A stretch of DNA of 29,910 nucleotides from CAYMDS01 sp964653195. Lineage in GTDB: Bacteria; Patescibacteriota; Microgenomatia; Levybacterales; UBA12049. The translations under genes were made by a program, and so were the position numbers. Below the pieces are notes generated by a model. The model was given only the letters and a program-made list of their open reading frames with translations, made no database searches and was not told the origin of the DNA. The stretch is taken from positions 1-29,910 of the forward strand of contig CAZZCX010000014.1 in NCBI GenBank assembly GCA_964653195.1. The letters are read 5' to 3'. Below are positions 1 through 6,413 of the stretch, one piece after another; the stretch's first letter is position 1, and each line of letters opens with the position of its first letter.

Positions 1-68
1 TAACTCATAACTCATAACTCATAACTCATAACTCATAACTCATAACTCATAACTCATAACTCATAACT
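1..68. repeat. Perfect heptamer tandem array (TAACTCA)
   Basis: TAACTCA is repeated nine times without error, followed by a partial unit. The array probably continues left of the window. It lies just past the 3' end of tRNA-Arg. It is the most regular member of a 7-bp-period repeat class that recurs elsewhere in the window in more diverged form. Confidence 0.97.
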
Positions 69-79
69 TTTATTATAAG

Positions 80-151
80 TATCCCCGAGAGGAATTGAAC
101 CTCCATCGGCGCCTTAGGAGTGCGCTGCTCTATCCGTTGAGCTACGGGGAC
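80..151 (-). tRNA. tRNA-Arg (anticodon CCU)
   Basis: The reverse strand folds as a full cloverleaf. The acceptor stem is GTCCCCG with CGGGGAT (one G-U pair), and the D-stem is GCTC/GAGC. The anticodon loop is CTCCTAA, giving anticodon CCU. The T-stem is GGAGG/CCTCT around TTCAATT, and the discriminator base is A. The innermost anticodon-stem pair is an A-G mismatch, which is slightly unusual. CCA is not encoded. The 5' end overlaps the last 10 bases of the upstream HTH gene, so the two are probably on one transcript. Confidence 0.93.
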
Positions 152-774
152 AAACTATATACCATTGCCTTATTTATTCCTTTAAATTTTTTTAATAACT
201 CTCCACCTTTGGTAACTCTAACCCTACACATTCCATACTCAAGCTTACCTTTTTTCTTTCCTGGCAATACATTCACACTTACAAATTTTTCTATTGGTAT
301 ATTAACTATTTTTGACCAATAAGTAAGACATTTATCTCGATCTAAATCTTCGTATATTCTAACACTTATACGCAATCTTTCATCAGAAACACCAAAAACT
401 TCCCTCAGCCCATTTACATACAGCCTTATAAGCTCGGGATCTGTATTAGATAAACCAAAATCCGATTTGCTTCCCTCAGCCCAATATAAAGCACAAAGAA
501 ACAAAGTTCTGTCTCTATCTGATGGTTGTCCCACAAAAATTTTACCATCTTCAAATGCTGACTTTTCAAGCAATAATTTTCTTTTTCGGGATCCGCCTCT
601 TTTACCCGCCCAGTTGGAAAGGAATTCTGGTAATATTTCTACGTTTTGAATGTAGCGTAAGATTGTTGTTCTAGAAACTTCGACAGCTTTACTTATTTCA
701 TCAAGACTGTGGCCTTGAGATCGTAACATACGTATTTCTTCACGTTTCAATTCATCTACCTTTCTACCACGCAT
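142..774 (-). CDS. HTH plus LAGLIDADG-like (WAEGxK) DNA-binding protein
   Basis: This 210-aa protein begins with a basic resolvase-like helix-turn-helix: RMLRSQGHSLDEISKAVEVS at about residues 15-34, followed by a recognition helix near RTTILRYI. A second domain starts near residue 90 with LFLCALYWAEGSKSDFGLSN, then a DPELIRLYVNGLREVF helix and a YWSKIVNIP segment. In known families the (A)LYW(A/G)EGxK pattern marks a homing-endonuclease-like fold next to an HTH. These are usually regulators or relics of mobile genes. Whether it cuts DNA cannot be told from sequence. The start is fixed by a TTGACA-17-TAAGAT-6-ATG promoter. The 3' end runs into tRNA-Arg. Confidence 0.75.
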   Translation of the reverse strand: MRGRKVDELKREEIRMLRSQGHSLDEISKAVEVSRTTILRYIQNVEILPEFLSNWAGKRGGSRKRKLLLEKSAFEDGKIFVGQPSDRDRTLFLCALYWAEGSKSDFGLSNTDPELIRLYVNGLREVFGVSDERLRISVRIYEDLDRDKCLTYWSKIVNIPIEKFVSVNVLPGKKKGKLEYGMCRVRVTKGGELLKKFKGINKAMVYSLSP

Positions 775-780
775 GAGCTT

Positions 781-809
781 ATCTTACTAATTCGAATATA
801 GATTGTCAA
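781..809 (-). promoter_or_regulatory. Promoter of the HTH/LAGLIDADG-like gene
   Basis: TTGACA (804-809), 17-bp spacer, TAAGAT (781-786), then six bases to ATG. Transcription would begin at or next to the A of the start codon, giving a leaderless mRNA. Confidence 0.75.
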
Positions 810-824
810 CAGGGACGGGCTCGT

Positions 825-847
825 TCTATCCGTTGAACTACGGGGAC
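825..847 (-). pseudogene. tRNA-Arg 5'-half fragment
   Basis: On the reverse strand this matches the first 23 nt of the intact tRNA-Arg at 22 of 23 positions (acceptor strand, D-stem and D-loop). The sequence then leaves any tRNA fold, and no anticodon or T-arm follows. It is a truncated copy about 700 bp from the intact gene. Confidence 0.85.
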
Positions 848-864
848 CTATCTTAATCCTGTCC

Positions 865-948
865 GCCACTTAGGACGAAACAATACTCCCTCTATCGGTA
901 GGCAGGTATCCGTTGACCCCGATTCAATCGGGGTTGAGTTACAGGGAC
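865..948 (-). pseudogene. tRNA-Arg-like pseudogene broken by palindromes
   Basis: Read on the reverse strand, GTCCCTGTAACTCAA resembles the acceptor and D-arm of tRNA-Arg. It is interrupted at 917-933 by the perfect palindrome CCCCGATTCAATCGGGG, flanked on both sides by TTGA. The D-loop remainder CGGATA is followed by a second insert, CCTGCCTACC, bounded by GATA on both sides. A third imperfect hairpin (GTCC...GGAC) falls where the anticodon loop should be, near CCTAAG. No T-arm follows. The short flanking repeats look like target duplications. Confidence 0.7.
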
Positions 949-1016
949 TCACGCAAGTATTTTAACATACATTTTATTTTATTTATTTAACATGCTAAAA
1001 TTATCAGCTAATTCAT

Positions 1017-1346
1017 ATGAATTATTCAGAATACAATCCATTCCGAGGCAGTTTTCGCTTAGTAAACTCAGAACCAGGAAGCCGTGCGCGTAGAAGAGCA
1101 GTATTTCTTGATAATAATGGTCTAATCCCCACTTTATTTACAGCTGGTAAAGAAGAAATAGCAATTAAAGGCGTAAAAGAAGTATGTAAAGATTGTCCAC
1201 TAAATAAAATATGTAGGCCTCAACCACAAATCGTATACCAAACAGAAATTCAAAATTCTGAAGATTCAACTTATCTACTAATAGTAAAAGGTAAAAAAGT
1301 ACACGAAAGGAAATGCGGTTTAACAAATGGTTTGGCTGGAATCTAA
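1017..1346 (+). CDS. Small four-cysteine CxxCP-x4-C protein (copy 1)
   Basis: This 109-aa protein has a basic N-terminus (RARRR near 23-27). Its cluster motif CKDCPLNKIC carries Cys57, Cys60 and Cys66, and the fourth is Cys100 in the sequence HERKCGL. There is no signal peptide or membrane segment, so it is cytosolic. CX2CPX4C is the spacing of the WhiB Fe-S motif, but here the fourth Cys follows rather than precedes it. The ligand could be 4Fe-4S or zinc. Cys57/60/66 fall at identical positions in the copy at 11033. An extended -10 (TGCTAAAAT) lies 15 nt before ATG. Function unknown. Confidence 0.75.
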   Translation: MNYSEYNPFRGSFRLVNSEPGSRARRRAVFLDNNGLIPTLFTAGKEEIAIKGVKEVCKDCPLNKICRPQPQIVYQTEIQNSEDSTYLLIVKGKKVHERKCGLTNGLAGI

Positions 1347-1348
1347 TA

Positions 1349-1639
1349 TTATTCCTCTATTTTTGCTTCTTCATGAATATTCACTACTCCCCAGCCTCCC
1401 GGCCTACCCCACCCTGCACGAATTCTTCTCAAAGATTCTTTTGTTTCATCATCTTCTCCTCCTAGCCAAAGCCTAGGGACTCCTTTATCATTAGAAAATA
1501 AACTCCGCAGTTCCCCTGCTGGTTGAGTGACTACATTTCCATCAATATCTGTAATTTCCCATGTTCTTAAATAATCTCTAAATCCAGATGGAGATCCCGC
1601 CAAGGGTGTTAAAATTATTCTTTTTCTTTCAGCTGACAT
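1349..1639 (-). CDS. Hypothetical small protein
   Basis: This 96-aa soluble protein has no family I recognise. The N-terminus is basic (MSAERKRIILTPL), the middle contains WEITDIDGNVV, and the C-terminus has a glycine/tryptophan-rich stretch (GWGRPGGWGVV) before an acidic tail. It is convergent with the four-cysteine gene, 2 bp from its stop. A weak -10 (CATATT) lies six bases before ATG. That length and codon use look gene-like is the main support. Confidence 0.55.
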   Translation of the reverse strand: MSAERKRIILTPLAGSPSGFRDYLRTWEITDIDGNVVTQPAGELRSLFSNDKGVPRLWLGGEDDETKESLRRIRAGWGRPGGWGVVNIHEEAKIEE

Positions 1640-1742
1640 AATTTAAATATGAACTGGTATTCTACCAAAAAAATTAATAAAAATCACTACAGGCTTACTT
1701 ACTTGTTTTCTGCGGTATTTCAGGCTAGAATAACATAAGTTT

Positions 1743-1814
1743 CGGGGTGTGGTGCATCGGTAGCACGCGCGATTCGGGTTCGTGAGGCAGGAGGTTCAAT
1801 TCCTCCCACCCCGA
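1743..1814 (+). tRNA. tRNA-Pro (anticodon CGG)
   Basis: Full cloverleaf: acceptor CGGGGTG/CACCCCG, D-stem GTGC/GCAC, anticodon stem CGCGA/TCGTG with loop TTCGGGT (anticodon CGG), T-stem GGAGG/CCTCC around TTCAATT, discriminator A. The D-loop is short, and CCA is not encoded. The four-cysteine gene at 1890 follows 75 bp downstream on the same strand. Confidence 0.94.
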
Positions 1815-1889
1815 CACGGCAAATTTAGACAAAGAACTTTTACAGAAGAATTACGCTTTAAGCTGACAATTATCCTACCTCTTTTCATA

Positions 1890-2105
1890 ATGGAAAAAGA
1901 TAATAAACCGAAAAGACCAAAGTTAAATGAAAGGCCTAAATTCTGTGAGTCATGTCCCTTATATAGAAGCAAAAATGAAGGCTGCAGACTGTTACGACAT
2001 CTATATAACAATAACCCGACTACATTTCCTGCCAGAGTTGTGGAATGGAATGAGAAAGTAAAAACTGAACCCCAAAGTGTCGTAAGTGAATGTTCTATGT
2101 TATAA
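1890..2105 (+). CDS. Small four-cysteine protein (copy 2)
   Basis: This 71-aa protein has a Lys/Pro/Arg-rich start (MEKDNKPKRPKLNERPK). The cluster is Cys19, Cys22 (CESCPL) and Cys32, so the gap after CP is longer than in the other copies, and the last cysteine is Cys68 (SECSML). I chose this ATG because an upstream in-frame ATG at 1782 lies inside tRNA-Pro. No clear promoter sits close to it, so it may be read through from the tRNA promoter. Cytosolic, with metal or Fe-S binding inferred from the cysteines only. Confidence 0.65.
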   Translation: MEKDNKPKRPKLNERPKFCESCPLYRSKNEGCRLLRHLYNNNPTTFPARVVEWNEKVKTEPQSVVSECSML

Positions 2106-2157
2106 TAAATCAAGCCTCACTCTAATTAAATCGTGGTTATAAATCTAACATTTTCAA

Positions 2158-2574
2158 TTAGCTTGAAGATAATGGGGTGATACTTTCTTCGTTTTCAAGC
2201 AGAATATAATCCTCACAATCACACATAAGTGCCTCACAAAAAATCTCTTGTGCAGGATACTTTCCTACTACTTCAACCTGCGAATCTATAAATGAATTAT
2301 CAGTATACATTCTGGTATTGCTTTCCGCATCAGGTAAACGAAGTTGCAGAATTTTCTGTTCATTTGCCAGAAAAGATCCATCTTGAGAAACCAGATATAA
2401 TCCTTCTGCGCAGTAATTTTTAAGCTCTCCCAATTGTGCGCCTGTTTTTATAACCCCTCTAAAGGTAGATGTATTTCCAAAACCTGGCGTTTTTGGTCTT
2501 AAAAAATAAAACCCGACTGATAAAACTATCAATACAGATACGATAAGTAACGGTATATAAATCTTTTTATTCAT
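2158..2574 (-). CDS. Membrane-anchored or secreted hypothetical protein
   Basis: This 138-aa protein has an N-terminal hydrophobic helix (about residues 5-25) after MNKK, which is a signal anchor or signal peptide. The outside domain of about 110 aa carries four cysteines. One is at KNYCAEGLYLV and three are clustered at EIFCEALMCDCEDYILL, which could form disulfides or bind metal. The pattern QVEVVGKYP resembles the strands of small OB-like or DUF-type periplasmic domains, but I do not recognise the family. A TATAAT ends six bases before ATG, so the mRNA is predicted leaderless. Confidence 0.65.
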   Translation of the reverse strand: MNKKIYIPLLIVSVLIVLSVGFYFLRPKTPGFGNTSTFRGVIKTGAQLGELKNYCAEGLYLVSQDGSFLANEQKILQLRLPDAESNTRMYTDNSFIDSQVEVVGKYPAQEIFCEALMCDCEDYILLENEESITPLSSS

Positions 2575-2734
2575 AATAGTATTATAATTTTTTGAACTGA
2601 AAACTTAGTAACTTATATATTTCCATCTTAATATACAACGAAAAAAAGTACAATAATTGCTATAGATCTCTTAGTCAAATACCAAGATTTTTTCATCAAC
2701 TGAAATAATTCTAAAAGTGATAAATAAATTAAGC

Positions 2735-3130
2735 CTAAACTAGCTTAAGAACCGGGGTTAAGTATTTATCGTAATTCATTTTCTTAATTTCACCTATACT
2801 GAACCAGCCATAATCCTGATGCTCTACTGGATCTAGCCGAACTTTCCCTTTCACCTTTGCGATATACGTAAGTCTTACTGTATGTTTTCCAATCACTCTA
2901 AGAATATCCTGTGCATATATTATTTGAGGACTATCTACCATAATTAGGCCTGTCTCTTCTTCTATCTCTCTCTTCAAAGCAATTACCAGCTCCTCCCCTG
3001 GATTTATCCTTCCTCCCGGTACATCCCAACGACATTTATCGTCACCGGGATAAGGTGCTGCACGAAGTAGCAATAAATATTTACCAGCAGTATTTTTAAT
3101 CAAAGCTTTTACGCCAACCTCCAAAATCAT
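2735..3130 (-). CDS. NUDIX hydrolase
   Basis: This 131-aa protein is a single NUDIX domain. The box G-x5-E-x7-REUxEExGU is complete at residues 40-62 (RINPGEE, then REIEEETGL). It is preceded by the usual WDVPGG. Such enzymes hydrolyse nucleoside diphosphates linked to another group, such as oxidised dNTPs, dinucleoside polyphosphates or sugar-nucleotides. The substrate cannot be assigned here. TATAAA sits six bases before ATG and overlaps the end of the upstream small frameshifted gene. A perfect 8-bp hairpin lies just upstream of this promoter. Confidence 0.92.
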   Translation of the reverse strand: MILEVGVKALIKNTAGKYLLLLRAAPYPGDDKCRWDVPGGRINPGEELVIALKREIEEETGLIMVDSPQIIYAQDILRVIGKHTVRLTYIAKVKGKVRLDPVEHQDYGWFSIGEIKKMNYDKYLTPVLKLV

Positions 3131-3137
3131 AAACGTT

Positions 3138-3409
3138 TTATAAACCGGTATTATTTATACCGGTATTTAAATCTCTTCTTGCCAATGCTTCACGCTGATT
3201 CTTAAGTGCTTTCTCCCTGCGTCTTCTTGCTGCCCAACCTAAAGGTTTGACCTCCGCTGTATCATCGTGGGCAAAAGTACCATCCTGCAACTTAATGCCT
3301 CTATGTATATGAGCTGGACCGACACCTTTCTCTAATTTATTACTTAAAACTTCAATTTGATGTATTGTCGCTTCTTCTTCTCTTAATTGTTCGCCACCTT
3401 ATTTGCCAT
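3138..3409 (-). pseudogene. Frameshifted small basic protein gene
   Basis: An ATG at 3409 (after AGAGGTATATT) opens a frame that stops after eight codons (MANKVANN). A second frame, one base off, then runs for about 85 codons to a TAA at 3138-3140 with good coding character. Segments include REEEATIHQIEVLSNKLEKG, GPAHIHRGIKLQDG, a very basic AARRRREKALKNQREALARR, and a tail ending NTGINNTGL. The second frame has no ATG, GTG or TTG of its own. One missing base near 3391-3395 would restore a single frame of about 90 codons. This is either a real frameshift mutation or a sequencing/assembly error. Family unknown. Confidence 0.6.
3144..3164. repeat. Perfect inverted repeat ACCGGTAT-5-ATACCGGT
   Basis: An 8-bp perfect stem with a 5-nt loop lies two bases upstream of the NUDIX gene's -10 (TATAAA). 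It also encodes the last residues of the frameshifted small gene. It could be an operator for the NUDIX gene or a weak hairpin. It is not followed by a T-run in either direction. Confidence 0.6.
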
Positions 3410-3552
3410 AATATACCTCTTTGAGTAACTATTATTTAACTAACTGAATTATAACATAGCAGTAAATCAGATAACGCATTCAACGCATAAATCTCATAAT
3501 GATCCTGCAATATGATATATTTTTTGAAATAAACAAAAGATTTGGTTTAAAA

Positions 3553-3834
3553 CTATACTGGGACTGCTCCTTCATCTAGTAACCCTCTTTGCTCACTTAA
3601 ATCAGCTACTACGGTTTCGTCTACATGAGAAAGGGTCCTGTAATCATCTCCAGTATCTCCAAGTTGTCTACCTAAGACCTGAGCATTTTCACGGTCAGCT
3701 TTTAACCTAGCGGCTTCTTCTTCTGGTTTTAGGGTAATAAATCTTCCTCTTGCTGGACGACGTCTTATTAGACCGTCTCCATTACCTTTTCCATCTGGAG
3801 CAAAAAATAATCCTTTTCTTTCACACAATGCCAT
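3553..3834 (-). CDS. Hypothetical small charged protein
   Basis: This 93-aa soluble protein has a Cys at residue 4, a GKGNGDG glycine stretch, a basic segment IRRRPARGRF, then a charged helix KPEEEAARLKADRENAQVLG and an acidic C-terminus. No known family recognised. It is one of few genes here with a clear purine-rich Shine-Dalgarno sequence (GAGGGGGTGA, 5-6 nt before ATG), so translation initiation probably differs from its leaderless neighbours. Confidence 0.6.
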   Translation of the reverse strand: MALCERKGLFFAPDGKGNGDGLIRRRPARGRFITLKPEEEAARLKADRENAQVLGRQLGDTGDDYRTLSHVDETVVADLSEQRGLLDEGAVPV

Positions 3835-4001
3835 AAATAATCACCCCCTCAAATTAATACAAAAAACTTTGAACTGTAAACTATTTACTTACGACTTGGG
3901 GAAATTTTAACAGACTCAACTATTACAGGATGTGATTTAGATCAAGAAAAGTGAGTTAAAAAGTATTATTGAATTTGATGAAATTATGAATTATGTCTAT
4001 A

Positions 4002-5630
4002 TCAACGGGATTCAGATATAATCTCTCCGTTTTCAGCATATAGAGCAGAGACTGTTATCTTACCAGTCGCTGATTTATTTATCATATATCCGGTCATGTA
4101 ATTTGATTCGCAATCTATTACGTCAATTCTTCTTCCTATATTTATATTTGGATCTACAGGCATACTGGCAATATACTTAGGCACCAAGACACTGCATAAA
4201 TCAACACCCTGCTTACTAATCATCTGTGGTTCATCGCTCAACATGTTATTCATTGAGCTATACTCCGCTTCATACATATTCACTGCTCTCAATAAAGCGT
4301 TTACATCTGATCTCCTCTTGGAATTGCTTGCTTTCTGAAGCGATCCCCCAATAAATCCCGAAGGTGTAGCTGTCTGCAATTTCTCCATGATCCTTCTCTG
4401 AAGCTCATCAAAGCTTATACTACTTTTCGGTATTTCTACATTTACCGGCTCCCCTATTTTTGAATATACGACAACGATGCTTACTGGCATTTCTTTATCC
4501 AATGATCCCAATGCAAGAGGTCCAGCAAACATATCTATACTGCTTCCCAATCCAGATCGTGAAGACGACTGTTCTTTTATCTTGAAAGATATCGCAATTT
4601 TCCTTAAATAATATGTAGCTTTGTCTATAAAACTTACTACTTCAATATCTGAGAATGTGTCTGAAAAAGATTTCTCCATTTTCTCAATCTTTGCTTTATC
4701 AAGCGGTTTTTCTTTCTCATCAAGTGCTCTACTTATTACCTGTTGCGTACTAGTTATAGCCTTTGCGTCAATTATAGTCGTAACTTTATATACAGAATCA
4801 TTTTCTAACTTATCGCTAGACAATGTGTTTTTTAATTTAATCGTCCCATCCGTTGCTGCTTCTATAAGCGCATCATTAACTTTTTTAAGTTTTTCATCTG
4901 TATCATCTTTTTGCATAGTTTGATTTTTACGGGCTTCTGTATCAAGCGGAGTGCTGTCGAAATAAAACCATTTATTTATTACCTCATCCATGATTGATTG
5001 AGGAAGACCAAATGTCGAAAGCATGGTCAGAATAGTCTGAGGAAATTTATTTAGTTTTATGTATGCTTTTTTATCTTTCACTCTTAAATCAAGATCCAGA
5101 TCACGTGCTAGCATAAGCTTTCCAAATCCTTGTGGATTTTTGTTATCCACGATATCTAGTGCGCCCTTTACGCTAATATCGAAATTATTGCTGCCTAGAC
5201 CTACCATACTTCCAGCATTGTCCACAGCAATAGATGAATCAAATGCAAACTTTCTAATATTTATACTCTTTCTGATTGACCGTCTCATAACAAACTCAGG
5301 GGACTTAGGCATGAAAGGAAGACTCATTATGGTATCAGCTGCAAATATACGAAACTTTGTATTGCCCAATGGCAATTTCCCATACGCGATCATGGCGAAA
5401 GTAGCAGAGGTAAATACAAAAAGAGCAAAAAGTAATGAGATGATAACGACAGCAAGTTTTCTTTTGTTTGCCAAAAGTGTATTGATTACATCTTTTGGAC
5501 TTAAAGGCGTATTGGCTGATGCAGTAGGTATAGGGTCAGTTATTTCAGACGGAGTAACGGGCAAGTTAGGATCGACACCAGCAACAGGTTGTGTATTTTC
5601 TACTGGCGAGTTATTAGAAGTATCGTCCAT
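4002..5630 (-). CDS. Large membrane-anchored protein with pilin-like C-terminal module
   Basis: This 542-aa protein starts with a Pro/Thr/Asn-rich cytoplasmic region (about 1-55), then one membrane helix (about 59-83, AVVIISLLFALFVFTSATF), then a long extracellular part. Roughly residues 435-542 look like the C-terminal half of CPR type IV pilins: SDVNALLRAVNMYEAEY, then VDLCSVLVPKYIASMPVDPN, a second Cys (DCES), and a TGYMINKSATGKITVSAL ending in IISESR. The usual FTLIE pilin N-terminus is absent from this protein. The middle region (about 100-430) is unrecognised. CATACT ends six bases before ATG. Surface location is well supported; the role is unknown. Confidence 0.7.
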   Translation of the reverse strand: MDDTSNNSPVENTQPVAGVDPNLPVTPSEITDPIPTASANTPLSPKDVINTLLANKRKLAVVIISLLFALFVFTSATFAMIAYGKLPLGNTKFRIFAADTIMSLPFMPKSPEFVMRRSIRKSINIRKFAFDSSIAVDNAGSMVGLGSNNFDISVKGALDIVDNKNPQGFGKLMLARDLDLDLRVKDKKAYIKLNKFPQTILTMLSTFGLPQSIMDEVINKWFYFDSTPLDTEARKNQTMQKDDTDEKLKKVNDALIEAATDGTIKLKNTLSSDKLENDSVYKVTTIIDAKAITSTQQVISRALDEKEKPLDKAKIEKMEKSFSDTFSDIEVVSFIDKATYYLRKIAISFKIKEQSSSRSGLGSSIDMFAGPLALGSLDKEMPVSIVVVYSKIGEPVNVEIPKSSISFDELQRRIMEKLQTATPSGFIGGSLQKASNSKRRSDVNALLRAVNMYEAEYSSMNNMLSDEPQMISKQGVDLCSVLVPKYIASMPVDPNINIGRRIDVIDCESNYMTGYMINKSATGKITVSALYAENGEIISESR

Positions 5631-5714
5631 TCATTTAGTATGGATCAGTCCGGAAATAAAAGTCAAATGGGAAGGATTAGCATTAATTTGCTTATAATTG
5701 GTATTAATTCGTAG

Positions 5715-6293
5715 TTAAAACATCACATCTTCATCGGCACGAGGATAAGAATGGAGCTCGCCTTTTGAGAACCATAAATCAATTTCATAGTCTGCTTCTG
5801 CTTTATTTCCGGATGCATGAATTATATTTCTAACCGGCCTTTTTCGTTCATTGGCGAGAACGGGATTGTCTAGAGAATAATCTCCTCTTATAGTTCCTGG
5901 ATTTGCCATTGATGGAAATGTATGGCCCACAATTCTACGCACATTTAATATCGAATGGTGACCTTCTAAGACTATAGCTACGACTGGGCCTGCAGATAGA
6001 TAATCTTTATTCCAGTCATTTACCATCTTGCCAATTTTCATCGGATCATCAGTACCCAGTTCCTTCACCGGATCTTTTCCGTTTTCTTTATAACTTTGGA
6101 TGGTTTTTTCGCCTATTCCTTGTAGCAATGCGGTACGGGAGTCTGGATAGTGCTTATCGACGAGGTTTTTATCAACCCAAACCATTTTCATACCCACTAT
6201 CTTAAGACCTGCTTTTTCAAAGCGATATATAATATCCCCCACAATTCCTCTTTTTACTCCGTCTGGTTTTACTAGTACTAATGTTCGTTCCAT
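5715..6293 (-). CDS. ndk: Nucleoside diphosphate kinase
   Basis: Ndk moves the gamma-phosphate of ATP onto NDPs through a phospho-histidine. The N-terminal ERTLVLVKPDGVKRGIVGDI is diagnostic. The active-site His is H159 in NIIHASGNKAEA. The conserved Asp normally after HxS is Gly here. At 192 aa it is longer than the usual 140-155, with an insert at about residues 52-98 between the Kpn-loop region and AGPVVAIVLEG, plus a C-terminal tail WFSKGELHSYPRADED. Long forms like this occur in archaea and CPR. The M16 peptidase gene lies upstream on the same strand across a 120-bp heptamer-rich gap. Confidence 0.95.
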   Translation of the reverse strand: MERTLVLVKPDGVKRGIVGDIIYRFEKAGLKIVGMKMVWVDKNLVDKHYPDSRTALLQGIGEKTIQSYKENGKDPVKELGTDDPMKIGKMVNDWNKDYLSAGPVVAIVLEGHHSILNVRRIVGHTFPSMANPGTIRGDYSLDNPVLANERKRPVRNIIHASGNKAEADYEIDLWFSKGELHSYPRADEDVMF

Positions 6294-6300
6294 AGTAAGT

Positions 6301-6412
6301 CAAAAATCAAAATGCGAAATTCAAAAATACAAGTAAAAAATAAAAAATGACGTAAGATACTTTTTAATTTTTATCTGTGATTTTGACTTATTACTTTTAA
6401 CTTTTTAATTCT
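6301..6412. repeat. Degenerate 7-bp-period repeat between ndk and the M16 gene
   Basis: The first half steps in sevens through TCAAAAA, TCAAAAT, GCGAAAT, TCAAAAA and similar A-rich units. The second half (from about 6360) steps through TTTTTAA, TTTTTAT, CTGTGAT, TTTGACT, TATTACT, TTTAACT and TTTTAAT. There are no genes in it. The period is clear by eye although the units are diverged. Confidence 0.65.
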
Positions 6413-6413
6413 A

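Noticed and set aside
1..68. CRISPR array
   Set aside because: The 7-bp units are directly adjacent, with no spacers of 25-40 bp and no cas genes nearby.
1782..1889. Longer N-terminus for the cysteine protein at 1890
   Set aside because: The upstream ATG and first codons lie inside tRNA-Pro, and the family members begin with short basic N-termini.
3553..3834. Another member of the four-cysteine family
   Set aside because: It has only one cysteine and no CxxC pair.
5138..5146. Second DnaA box (TTATCCACG)
   Set aside because: It is one base off consensus and inside a protein-coding region that explains it (VDNKNP).
5059..5697. Forward-strand 212-aa reading frame
   Set aside because: It is the antisense shadow of the 542-aa membrane-anchored protein, which has a promoter, a membrane helix and recognisable pilin-like sequence.
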